Source: Hydractinia symbiolongicarpus (Eukaryota; Cnidaria; Hydrozoa; Anthoathecata; Hydractiniidae). Taken from it: a stretch of 64,000 nucleotides of DNA. The DNA lies in contig NC_079880.1 of the NCBI RefSeq assembly GCF_029227915.1, positions 30,993,501-31,057,500 of the forward strand, in the 5' to 3' direction. The notes beneath the pieces were generated by a model, which was not told the DNA's origin, did not search any database, and saw nothing but the letters and a program-made list of their open reading frames with translations. Below are positions 21,107-31,160 of the stretch, in pieces (positions within the stretch are counted from its first letter, which is position 1; every line of letters begins with the position of its first letter). The position numbers and the translations under genes were made by a program.

Positions 21107-23848
21107 ATGCCTGGTGAAAATTGTGCTATATATGGATGCTCTGTATCGAGGAGAAATAAAGACAACAGTATTTTCAAAGTTCCGTTGCCAAATAATGAAG
21201 TAAACAAAAAATGGGGAAAGGAGCTCATCAATATCATCACGAAATATAGGGAGGTAGATGACGAGCTGAGACGTCGCATTTCCACGTTCAAATTGTTTAT
21301 TTGTGAACGTCATTTCTCGGAGGATCAAATATGGGTTTACCCAACTCGAAAAAGTTTGAAAGAAGGAGAACTACCACATCTGAATCTTCCACAAAAATCT
21401 GGCAATATTTCGACCTTAGCCTCTCCACCTCGATCGAACACTTCGATACAAAAACGTGAAGATTTCCAAATTTTACAAGATTTTTCACCACCACCTTCTC
21501 CAACCACCATATATAGAAATTTTGTTGACTTCAGTCAACGTGTTTCAAAGCTCTCGTTGGGTAGATGTTGGCATATTGACACTCAAGACTCACTTGTTGT
21601 TGTTACTTGTTTATCACCAGACCACATCATCCCAAAATTTGAAATATTCATTGATCGATCCCTTTCATTTTCTTTAAGAATATTTGGATGGATGTTACCA
21701 GATGACCATGATTTGCATATCTTATACAAAAAATCCTTTCTTAATACAACACTCTCCAATTTCATAAAAGAACTCAATAGTTATGAATTATGTATTGGTA
21801 TCACCGCTCCAGATTGCAATAATAATAGAGAGACAAACTTCCAAAAGCATGTCATTCCTAAAAAATTCAACTATCTAGACTATCAACAAAAGTCCTTTCA
21901 GTCAAATCTCCATCAAGACCAGTATTTTCGTTCAAATATGTGTCGTATGTTAATTCTATCACCCAAACCTAATCCTTGTGGAAAGTGTACATCGCATAAC
22001 ATTTCATTCAAATCAGCTACTGTCCGTAAAGAAAGGAAGATGCTTGAACCTGCAAAGTTGAAAGCACCAATCAAGTTCACATCACCGGACCGTGTCAAAT
22101 TAACCCTTCAGAGTCAGCGTTTGGAATGTAAACAACTGGCAAGCCAACTGTCTGAAATGAAAGCTGCTATTCAAGCACATGGTGGTAATGTTACTTCTGA
22201 AATGAGCTCTGATTTTGTAACCTTATTCAGTGGATGTGATAAAAAAAATGTACCACCTTTTATGAAATTGTTCTGGGAGGAGCAGCAAAAATATCTCCAA
22301 TCTTCATCACCAACCAGTGTCAGATATCATCCAATGATCATAAAGTTCTGTCTTAATCTTGCTGCAAAGTCTTCTTCTGCTTATTCAGATCTCAGATATG
22401 ACCCTAAAACTGGCTGTGGTATGTTGGTTCTTCCTAGCCTGCGAACACTTCGTGATTGTAGAAACTACATACGACCAACAAGAGGATTTAATCATGAAAT
22501 CATCAATGATCTAGCAAAAAAAACTGCTGCATTTTCAGACATTGAGAGATATACCATAATTCTGTTTGATGAGATGAAAATACAGGAGGATTTAGTTTGG
22601 GACAAGTATACTGGTGAACTCATTGGTTTTGTTGACCTTGGTGATATTCATACAAATTTTGCCACACTCAAATCTGTCAAAGAAATTGCTACTCATGTTC
22701 TCGTGTTTCTTGCCAAAAGTGTTGTTAATCCTCTTTCATATAGTTTTGCAACATTTGCTACAACTGGAATAACTTCCTATCAAATCATGCCTATATTTTG
22801 GAAAGCTGTTCTTTACCTTGAAAAAATAAATTTGAAAGTTATCGCTGCAACAGCTGATGGTGCTTCTCCAAATAGACGCTTTTTCAGAATGCATAGGCAT
22901 TTAGATGGTGTCCATGACAGTGATGTAGTTTATCGTACTAAGAATATTCATGCTAATGATGGTCGATTTATCTATTTTTTTGCTGATGCTCCACATCTCA
23001 TCAAAACATCACGCAATTGTCTGTTTAATTCTGGTTCTGGTCGAGCTACCCGTTATATGTGGAATAGTGGATTTTATGTTCTTTGGAGTCATATCACACA
23101 ACTCTATCACAATGATCCCGAGAGTGGTTTGAAGTTGGTCAATAAATTAACAAATGATCATATACAGCTAACACCATTTTCAGTAATGAAAGTTCGTCTT
23201 GCAGCTCAAGTTCTCAGTGAAACTGTTGGCAAAGTTCTCAATCAGTTTGGTCCACCTGAAGCAGCTGGTACTGCACAATTTTGTCTAATGATGGATAGTT
23301 TTTTTGACTGCTTGAATGTGAAAAACACTGTCGAACATGAGTTGAAGAGAAAACCATTTCTAAAACCTTATCAGTCAGTTGATGATGAACGCTTTGCATG
23401 GTTGGACGGTTTTCTCTCCTATTTCACCTTATGGAAAGAGCCAATTGAAGAGCGTGGTGATTTTTTTACAAAAAATGCCAAATCAAATATGTTTATTTCC
23501 TGGCAAACACATGAAGGGTTTAATATTACAGTTAACTCTCTCAAAAAAGTAGTGAAATTCCTCTTACAACATGGTGTACCGTACATTCTTTCTGAACGGT
23601 TTTGTCAAGACGATCTGGAAAATTATTTTGGTAGGCAGCGTGCCATTGGATCGCGACGTGACAACCCATCGGTGAGAGACGTTGGATATAATGATAATAC
23701 CATAAAAGCACAATTTTCTGTAAGACCAATTGCTGGGAATGTACAAGGATGTGGTAGCAAATTCAACATGATAGATGACACCCCATTACCAAAAAGAAAA
23801 AAGTCTACACTTTCAATGAAGCACACAACAAAACGGCTATTTTTATAG
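21107..23848 (+). CDS. THAP-domain P-element transposase (THAP9-like)
   Basis: I chose the ATG at 21107 (MPGENC...), the first in frame; the frame is also open upstream from a GTG at 20987. The product is 913 residues. Residues 1-100 are a THAP zinc finger with the C2CH pattern CAIYGC...CERHF and a trailing proline motif (LPHLNLP), expected to bind the element ends. A coiled-coil-like stretch follows near 325-360 (QRLECKQLASQLSEMKAA). The RNase H-like core has LPSLRTLRDCRNYIRP, LFDEMKIQEDLVWDKYTG, ATADGASPNRRFFRMH and FADAPHLIKTSRN. The C-terminal part has DDLENYFGRQRAIGSRRDNP, typical of THAP9/P transposases. No stop or frameshift, and length matches the family, so it may be active. Confidence 0.93.
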   Translation: MPGENCAIYGCSVSRRNKDNSIFKVPLPNNEVNKKWGKELINIITKYREVDDELRRRISTFKLFICERHFSEDQIWVYPTRKSLKEGELPHLNLPQKSGNISTLASPPRSNTSIQKREDFQILQDFSPPPSPTTIYRNFVDFSQRVSKLSLGRCWHIDTQDSLVVVTCLSPDHIIPKFEIFIDRSLSFSLRIFGWMLPDDHDLHILYKKSFLNTTLSNFIKELNSYELCIGITAPDCNNNRETNFQKHVIPKKFNYLDYQQKSFQSNLHQDQYFRSNMCRMLILSPKPNPCGKCTSHNISFKSATVRKERKMLEPAKLKAPIKFTSPDRVKLTLQSQRLECKQLASQLSEMKAAIQAHGGNVTSEMSSDFVTLFSGCDKKNVPPFMKLFWEEQQKYLQSSSPTSVRYHPMIIKFCLNLAAKSSSAYSDLRYDPKTGCGMLVLPSLRTLRDCRNYIRPTRGFNHEIINDLAKKTAAFSDIERYTIILFDEMKIQEDLVWDKYTGELIGFVDLGDIHTNFATLKSVKEIATHVLVFLAKSVVNPLSYSFATFATTGITSYQIMPIFWKAVLYLEKINLKVIAATADGASPNRRFFRMHRHLDGVHDSDVVYRTKNIHANDGRFIYFFADAPHLIKTSRNCLFNSGSGRATRYMWNSGFYVLWSHITQLYHNDPESGLKLVNKLTNDHIQLTPFSVMKVRLAAQVLSETVGKVLNQFGPPEAAGTAQFCLMMDSFFDCLNVKNTVEHELKRKPFLKPYQSVDDERFAWLDGFLSYFTLWKEPIEERGDFFTKNAKSNMFISWQTHEGFNITVNSLKKVVKFLLQHGVPYILSERFCQDDLENYFGRQRAIGSRRDNPSVRDVGYNDNTIKAQFSVRPIAGNVQGCGSKFNMIDDTPLPKRKKSTLSMKHTTKRLFL

Positions 23849-24297
23849 CCACACATTTGAAAAAATGTTACTAATTGGCAATTTTATCTAGTTCTCTTTA
23901 TATTGTGGGACTGGAGATGCTTTGTTCTATCATTGGATCACTTTAGGAGATGGTTATTGGATGAGTATGTATCTTTATTTTTTCTATGTCCCATCTATCT
24001 ATTATTTTGTGAAAGCTATTAGCTATGGAAAAATTGCAATGTTGTCACTTTTTCAAAACGCGTCAGAATTACTCACGCATATATTTACAGGAAAATCAGA
24101 GAAATCCTGATATCTTAAATTGACCGTAAATGAAGTAACAGGATTTCTCACACGGCACCTCTAAATCGTACTGTGAGGGATCCTGATTTTTGTCTGAAGT
24201 TCAACCAGAAAAAAAAAAAAAAAAGGAATGAATTTTTATTGTGATTTTTAGCCATGTGTATTGTTTTTTTATCACATGTGTGGCTATAAAAATAGCC
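23835..24297. repeat. Matched 22-bp inverted repeats downstream of both P-element genes
   Basis: Bases 23835-23856 and 24276-24297 are perfect inverse complements. Each contains GGCTATTTTTATAGCC, itself nearly palindromic. The first overlaps the transposase stop codon; the second lies 42 bases beyond the stop of the convergent zinc-finger gene. The roughly 420 bases between them hold no gene. An imperfect hairpin (CAGGATTTCTCAC against GTGAGGGATCCTG) stands at 24140-24186. These may act in 3'-end formation for both genes, or may mark an old nested insertion. Confidence 0.6.
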
Positions 24298-24338
24298 ATT
24301 GTGGCAGATTTTATAGTTCATGCCCGGAACTAGATGAA

Positions 24339-25542
24339 TCAGTGATCCATGTCTTTGCTGCTACTGGCTTTTTTAATTTCAGTTCTCAATGATCTTTTCT
24401 TTGCAAGTTTTTTAGCAGCCTTATGTTTTTCACGTATGTCTCTAGCATAGGAAAAGCTGCGAACTCTTGTAAACATAGTAAGCATGTGTTCCAGAAGATT
24501 CATACTGACTTCTTTACTGACTTGTGGATCAATGGTATAACAGACACTTTTGAAATTGGAAAGTACAGAACAGTTTTTGAGCATATTTTTAACAAGGTCT
24601 TGACAATTTAGTGTTGTGCTGAAATTTGAAGTTTTCAACCGAAACATTTTTTCACATTCTCGAAAAAGTTCTTGTATTTGTTTGTTCACTCTCCACAAGC
24701 CACCACGGTCGCGTATATTGATCAATGTCTGTGAATCATCACAGTCAACTTTGCATGCTTGTAGGATTGATACAGCCTGTTTGTTGAATTCACTTTGTTG
24801 AGACTTTTTCGAAAAACGGAATTTTGTATAAAGCTTGTGAAGGATAAATCCAGCCACATATTGCAGGCTTTTTTGTTCATTCTCCGAGATAGGTGTTACA
24901 GCTTCAGTTACAGAATCGACAACTTTATCATTACCCGAAAGATGAATTAAAACATGATTTGCAAGTTCTGTTAGAATAATATTGCTCAAAGTAGTGTCCT
25001 CAAATTTTGATGGAAGCAAGTTATCTTTCAATAGACCATAAAAGTTTGCATAAAAATCTTCTGCATCCCCGTTATACTTTCCAATGATTGGCTTCAGTTT
25101 TTCCCAAAGTTTGACCGCATCATCATTAGAAACTTTGAAATCACGAAACACTGGTTGATTTGGGTAAACATTGATCACCAAGGCATACCTCAGCACTCTT
25201 CGTGATAAGTACTTTCAACTTCAAAGGGTGTAGCTTTTTCAAAATTTGTTCTTCTTTAGTAAGTTTTGGTAATGAAGGACCAGCATTCGTCGATATTTCA
25301 GGAGTAACTTCAGTAGTGTGTTTGACATTGCGATGTCTAGTCAGGCCACGTTGTGATTTACAAATTTTATCACAATCCTGACAAGGATACCCAACTTCTT
25401 CGTAAGCTTCCACTTCCGTTATCACAGCATCTAATTCCACATTAAAATCCACATCTTCATCAAGAAAACCGCCTTCAAGTAACTCAAATAAATCATCAAG
25501 ATCTTCGCCTGCAAGGTAGTCTCCTCCTGCATGCGCCGCCAT
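24339..25542 (-). CDS. C2H2 zinc-finger accessory protein of P-like element (frame break)
   Basis: It starts at the ATG 25542-25540 (MAAHAGGDYLAG), inside the subterminal repeat. The N-terminal part has an acidic segment (residues 10-50) and one C2H2 finger, CQDCDKICKSQRGLTRHRNVKH. That frame ends at 25141. The rest (to 24339) continues in the next frame from about 25206, so either a one-base frameshift or a short intron lies around 25141-25206. The second part has a helical region and SLQYVAGFILHKLYTKF and RDRGGLWRVNKQIQELF, which recall the C-terminal part of P/THAP-type transposases, then a Lys-rich tail. Convergent with the transposase. The 43.4-44.1 kb remnant carries a homologous gene, so it belongs to the family. 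Function unknown: perhaps a regulator or repressor of transposition. Confidence 0.75.
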
Positions 25543-25653
25543 TTTGAACTTCTGTGCAGGATGAGCGGGCCGTCCCAGGCTGATTGAGGATAGTTCGCGT
25601 AAACAATGCCGACGGTCCACGCAACTAGACTATCTTTTTTTCTTGTGACTATG
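25535..25653 (-). repeat. P-like element right TIR and subterminal repeat
   Basis: Inverse complement of the left end: 29 perfect outer bases (25625-25653) and a perfect inner block (25535-25560) that includes the start codon of the zinc-finger gene. The DNA between is only loosely similar, so the two blocks look specifically conserved, perhaps as transposase binding sites. Confidence 0.85.
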
Positions 25654-27400
25654 AAAAAACATACGAAATTTCTACAAGCAATAATTAGGACAGTATATTG
25701 GACTCTTTCAAACAAACAAGCATAGAAAACAGCATTTTTTATTTATGAGTCAGGTTAATTTAGTAACCTTAAAGCCAAGTAATGTTTTTTCTAAACTTGA
25801 AGTTTTTATATCCACAAGTTCTTCTTTTTTCATATACCACAACTGGAATCAGCAGCCATGAGCAAAAAAGGGAACCAAATCATAAAGAAAATAACATATC
25901 AAAATATTTCATCTTGCTATAGTAGTAGAATCTAGTGAATCATAATCAAAGAATTAATAAAAACTTTTGTAACAATGTATCACTTTTTTAAAAGCGTGAC
26001 AAAACTTTAAGCAAATTAACACGGCTGTAAATTATACACTCATATAATAGGAAAGGGTGATAGGGGAAACAAAAAAGTATGAGGCAAAAAATAACACATT
26101 ATATAGCTAATAGTCTGGCGCCTGACTACGGATGATTACACCCCATAAGTTATAGAATTTTCATTACCCTAAATCTGCTACTCTAACAAGTGGTAATTGA
26201 AATCACTTTATCAGCTGGGTCACTGTAAACACGTCTGTTTTGTTTCTTATGAGATATATTCTAACAAAAATAGGTTCCGTAACATATTCTATTTAAAAGT
26301 AACTCTCCATCGTAGAGTCCACAACATCACATCTTCCCCTCTGCCTAAAAAGAACAAGAAGCCGCTCGGCATCAGACTGGGAGATATTACGAAGTTACTT
26401 TTCAAAACGGTCGGGGCGGAGTAGTGGAAGAAGCCTCAAACCTGACGCGAAGCGGGAAACGCTGGTCAAAGCCCTCAATTTTCATCAGTCTCAAGCGTAG
26501 TTAGCCTAGTCTTTACATAGACAATTTCTTTGCGGTCTCATGGTCTATCAACTTTGGTAGTAAAGGGTAGCGCGGACCGGGGCTGACACAGGGAACAACA
26601 ACCAACGCTGGGTCATTCAGACCAAGGCTTTACTAAAGCGCATGCTAAGCAGCTGTAAGCTTTGCGAGATCTCAGAAAATTCGACGAAAGAGAATACAAC
26701 CAGGTTCGGGGTCGATGAAATAGGCTACGTTCAAATTTGCAAGGAGAGTTGGTTAAGGAATGTGTATTTAGCTGATTCGTTGCCGTAGATTTAGCCACAT
26801 TACGTCATTTCTTGGTGCGATACTGCTACACGGCAGAGTCGCTGACGTTTTTCGTCAGCAAATAAACACTACACATGCACAAGACTGTTATACGAGCTGG
26901 TATTCTTCCACTCAAACAAAAATGGCTGCTTAGCGGTCAAAATTGATTTGTCCCGTGATCTTTTGTGTAACAAATTTAAACGGAAATAGGGTAATAGCTA
27001 TCGTTTGAATGAAGAATTGACTCAGAGGAAAGAAAGTCAGTTGTGATGCAAACATATAATGTAATAGAAGAGTGACAGGCCAGCTGTCTTATTTACAAAA
27101 GCTGAACGAACACAGGAATTATATATACAATAGCTGCCAAAAATTGGCTACGTGCTAGAAAGGATAAGAAATAACTTTTCAACTCTGGACCAGCTTGTGT
27201 GAAAATAACGAAGCAACGTGGATTTTGAAGTTTGTGAAACTTTCAGTAGTATAACGATGTTGGACGTATGATAAAATATATCTATCTAATCGTGAAAAAT
27301 AACAAAATTGTGAACTAAATGATCAAAATGAACAAAACTAGTGATAGCTTCAGACAGTTCATAAACTATTCAAAAATATATACATGAAGATTGTCATGGG
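25654..27400. other. No recognised gene
   Basis: AT-rich at first, then a more mixed-composition stretch (26300-26900) with several CpG-containing blocks and no open frame that I recognise. It could hold non-coding exons or the 3' part of the Helentron on its right. Neither can be shown from sequence alone. Confidence 0.4.
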
Positions 27401-27408
27401 AAGTCAAC

Positions 27409-28308
27409 CTATTCATCTTTTGTATCACTGGCTTCCAAGTTTTCGGTGAACAGTTCCAAGTCCTGTGGTGTCATGTTGTCCATATTCAACGTTATTGTTA
27501 AGGTTTCAGACAGAAGCTTCTTAACAAACATAACTTTGTTACTTACAGGAACATCTATTATCTTGAGCATATCCAATGGGATCGAAACATTATATTTTGC
27601 GCCAGTAGATGTATTTTTCAACACTGTTAAAACATTAGAACTCTTTTTTTGACATTCGTCAATAGAGGACATGTTAGAACAATTGTTGCATAACACAATT
27701 TCTTCATATGATTGTATTTCTGTGGAACAGGACGGACAGATTGTTTTTGTATCCAAGGATGACATATTCATTGTAACAAATTTACATTGGAACGACTGGC
27801 ATGGATTAGTTATTGTAGTGTCGATATTTTCTTCAATTGTCACTTTTTTCAGTTTCGTTATATCTGTCGTCTTAAGCAGTCTGTCCTTCTTGAACCGGGC
27901 AATTTGTATATGCGTTAGCAAGACAGCTTTATCATTTTTGACCTGGTTCACTAAATCTCCGAATATTGTAATATTAGCATGTCCAGAGCTATCGGATACG
28001 ATAGCTGTTTTGAATTGTATAGCATTGCCATCATCTTTTTGACTAGTTTTAACTTCAGAAATTGCTGTAATTATTCCTTTTATGTTAATACGTTGAAATA
28101 ATGCACATTCTGCTAATGATGTTGCAATTTCAGATATCTGTATTGATTCTTCAGGTCTTTGTCTGTTCATTGCGATCTTTTTCACTTGACTGTAGTCTGT
28201 TATCAGAATATCGTTATTCGACTTTTTGAATCGTTTCAGGGAAACACCTTCATTATCTGATTTGTTTAAACGTTTGAATAAATCATATCTTGCTTTTGTA
28301 AAACACAC
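27409..28308 (-). CDS. RPA-like single-strand DNA-binding protein of Helentron
   Basis: The 299-codon frame opens with a non-ATG codon. The likely true start is a nearby ATG at 28343-28341 (MELQSDAG) in another frame, so a frameshift probably separates the first few residues. An OB-fold-like segment covers about residues 55-160 (IKGIITAISEVKTSQ, FKTAIVSDSSGHANITIFGD). A CxxC...CxxC zinc motif follows (CPSCSTEIQSYEEIVLCNNC, about 190-210), then a second OB-like C-terminal segment. This is the layout of the replication protein A large subunit. RPA-like genes are common passengers in animal and plant Helitrons and are assumed to coat displaced single strands. Confidence 0.75.
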   Translation of the reverse strand: MCFTKARYDLFKRLNKSDNEGVSLKRFKKSNNDILITDYSQVKKIAMNRQRPEESIQISEIATSLAECALFQRINIKGIITAISEVKTSQKDDGNAIQFKTAIVSDSSGHANITIFGDLVNQVKNDKAVLLTHIQIARFKKDRLLKTTDITKLKKVTIEENIDTTITNPCQSFQCKFVTMNMSSLDTKTICPSCSTEIQSYEEIVLCNNCSNMSSIDECQKKSSNVLTVLKNTSTGAKYNVSIPLDMLKIIDVPVSNKVMFVKKLLSETLTITLNMDNMTPQDLELFTENLEASDTKDE

Positions 28309-29027
28309 AGCACGCTCAGACCAGCATCAGACTGCAGCTCCATGTCAAAGTATGGGACATGTTTTTTTTTATTCTTTTAACGGCGATAATGACACCATAA
28401 ATGCATTCAAGGATGTGTCTAAAAAATAATTATTCCAACAGATATAATGTAATGGATTTTGCAGCTTTTTAGACAAATTACATGAAGCGTACAAATTGAT
28501 GACGAAGTTTGCTATTACATGTCCATAATTTTTTTTGTGCATTCTGCTACTTTCACAAAAAACAAACAAAACAAACAAACTAACCTTCATTAGGTTGATG
28601 TTGTTTAAACTTCTCTACAATAACCAAAACATGGAATATAAATTAAATACATATTATACAACAAATTTTATATTTTTCAGAAATAATTTCTTTCCAAGCA
28701 CTGATTCGAAGGACACGTGGACACCCTAGAAGTGTTAGTCCAGCAATACGCTGGTGAAAATGTTTTTGTTTGTGGAGAATTTGTTCTCCAGAATCCAAAA
28801 TGTTCTTTTTTATGTGCACACGTGTACATTGAAACAGACTTGAAGCAACTATCATTGTGAAATACAATATTTATTTTGAGTATAAAAATAACGAAAGGAC
28901 AAAGATAACGTTTTCTTTTGCATCAATTGAACATACTCATTTATAAGGATAAGTTGAGCATAAATTTACTTACTTGGCGTTGATGGTCCTGGATTATCCA
29001 TTGCTCAGTGTGCTATAAAAAAAGTTT

Positions 29028-29840
29028 TCATGAAAATTGTAAAACAATAGCATCATGATCAGAAAAGTACAGACTATAAATATGTGAATCAATCATTCTT
29101 TCATCAAGAAATTGTTTTTTGATATAGAGATGGTCAAGCAATGACCCACAAATGTGTGTTGGATTTGTTATTTGCTGAGTATATCCAAGATTGGCCAACT
29201 GTTCAAGGAAATAACTGTTTCCATCCTCAAGAATATTAGTATTGAAGTCTCCACTGATTATATCTGGTTTACGAGACTGAATCAAATAAGTAATAGCTCT
29301 CAGAAAACCATTGATAGGCTGGGAGACTTTTTTATACACTAAAAGTATTGTCAGTGACAAATTCAAGGCGGGTTTGTTAATTTCTGTAAAATGAAAACCA
29401 TCTAACTTAAATTCAGAGGTCATTTTGATTGTATCTGACTTGAAAAGCATCGCTAGACTGGAATATTTGTGTTCAGAATTGCAAACTGTGAGAGAGTATT
29501 GAGGAAACGTTTGTTGGATTGGACAAAGAGAGTCATCAGAAGTAAGTTGTGTCTCTGTCAAGCAAATGACATCAGATGATGAAAGACAGGGATCCTGGGC
29601 AATATCTTTAGAATGTTTTCGCAATGATCCAACATTAAGAACGGAGATTTGTATATTATATAATTTATTGGTGAAGACACATTTTGTAAAAAAGTTGGCG
29701 TCCGGGCGAAGACGTTCATATTCTGCTAATGTGGTGAGATCAGTCTTGATTGCATTTTGTGAAATTGTTCCGGTTAGGAAAATATTGTCCAGCTTGCGGA
29801 CGCGACTGAGAGCGGAGTATACAACTTGAAAAGTTTTTAT
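29028..29840 (-). pseudogene. Helentron helicase C-terminus fused to EEP endonuclease domain
   Basis: The frame is open from about 29840. It starts with the last PIF1 motif (YSALSRVRKLDNIFLTG) and runs straight into the endonuclease domain, showing they were one polypeptide. The EEP signatures are LNVGSL, DVICLTETQL, ISGDFNTNI (metal-binding GDFN near 29240), GSLLDHLYI and YFSDHDAIVL (catalytic SDH near 29055). The endonuclease half itself has no stop. Between the helicase body (stop at 29877) and this piece, the region that should carry the TIHKxQG motif is missing, so an internal deletion is likely and the helicase is probably inactive. Confidence 0.78.
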
Positions 29841-29876
29841 TAATTGGAATTTTTGCTTCAGTTCTAATAATGGGTA

Positions 29877-31160
29877 CTAAACCATTCTGTAGAGCAAAAC
29901 ATTTTTGCGTCTTTTTTTCAGTCCTGCTAAAGGATCATCAAATTTAACAAATATTATGTCAACGTTATTGGCGGTAGAGTATTTGAAATCAACAATCATT
30001 CCAATTTGACCGTTGATAAGACGATCTTCTATATCAATGTTAGTTGTTAACATTACTCTGGCATGACTTTTCACCTTCAAATACCTTGACAACCCACCAG
30101 CTTCGCTTGTGGAACAATTGAGTGCTCTGTCAATCTTATCTTCAGAAACATGGTTAGGAAGTTTGTCATGTGCTATTATTGTTATTTCTAAAGATGGGAG
30201 AAGATCCAACTTTTGTTGATTGACTTCATCTTTCGGTGCATTTTCAGCAAATAAATACACTGCATCGTCCGGTATTGCTAGGTTTTCTACTGACCGTGAT
30301 TTAAGTAACTCAATGTGATCATCATCGGTTGAACCAATGCGTATACTGTTGAGCAAATCAATAAGTTTTGTATCACCTTGCTGTCTCATGCATTCATTCA
30401 ACTCGCAACAAGAAAATTGTTTCCATGGATGACACAAATTCAAGAACTCATTTTTAAATGGCATAAAAACAAAAGGTTGACGAATTGGTGGCAGTTGGAG
30501 CAGGTCACCGACAACAATTACACTAAGGTTCGCAAATGGGATATGAACAGGACATGCAAATATCTCACAAAGACGGTGATGAATTTGTAGCAGTCGTATA
30601 TTGGACACCATTGAAATTTCATCAATTATTACAGCAAATAATTGTGAATATTTGTTACGTAGGGTGGATTTTTTAAGAGCAGATAGTTTCGGTAATGTAA
30701 TTGACTGGCATGGGGGAATGCCTAAGGCAGAATTTATTGTTGTGCCATTGATATTAATTGCTGCAACACCTGTTGGAGCTATGAGTAAAACTTTGATCTT
30801 CTCAATATCATTAGAGACTATGTTAAAGAGTTTTTCCCATGCTTGATGAATTGTGCGGACCAAATGTGACTTTCCTGTACCATCTCTACCTGTGATGAAC
30901 AATCGAACTGGTTCAATTTTAACATTTTTCATGGCTAATTTATTTTTCACAAATTGTTTAGCCCACGAATAACTTTCCAGGAAAACCTTGTGTTGCAATG
31001 AGTTCAGGGAATGAATCATGAAATACAAGTGTTCATCACTGACATTGGCAGCTTGAGAGGTTATTAAACTAATATCAAAAAGTTGATTCACAGACAACGG
31101 CATGTCTTCCTCATCATTTTGACAGGTAGAATTGTCAGGAATGTCATCTGGGTACTTTGC
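29877..31160 (-). pseudogene. Helentron PIF1-type helicase body
   Basis: Superfamily 1B DNA helicase core. Walker A is FITGRDGTGKSHLV (near 30870-30905), followed by LLIAPTGVAAININGTTINS, Walker B AVIIDEISMV (near 30610-30640) and VVGDLLQLPPI. A late motif reads RVMLTTNIDIEDRLINGQIGMIVDF. The ORF listed from 31103 continues in frame upstream to about 31160, where it meets the Rep part in another frame. It ends at 29877 before the final helicase motif. It would unwind the donor strand for rolling-circle transfer. Confidence 0.82.

Larger units (their letters stand above)
20912..25653. mobile_element. P-element-like transposon with two convergent genes
   Basis: The 4.74-kb element has terminal repeats starting CATAGTCACAAGAAAAAAAG, identical over 29 bases at the two ends (20912-20940 and 25625-25653). 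A further subterminal inverted pair of about 26 bases lies at 21005-21030 and 25535-25560. The left half carries a THAP-domain P-type transposase (+); the right half carries a C2H2 zinc-finger gene (-). Flanking 8-mers are A-rich (CAAAAAAA and AAAAAACA) and do not settle the target duplication. A truncated relative lies at 43389-44060. Tips starting CA are shared with the classical P element. Confidence 0.88.

Noticed and set aside
30378-30846. Plus-strand ORFs over the Helentron helicase
   Set aside because: Antisense to a clearly recognised helicase reading frame.
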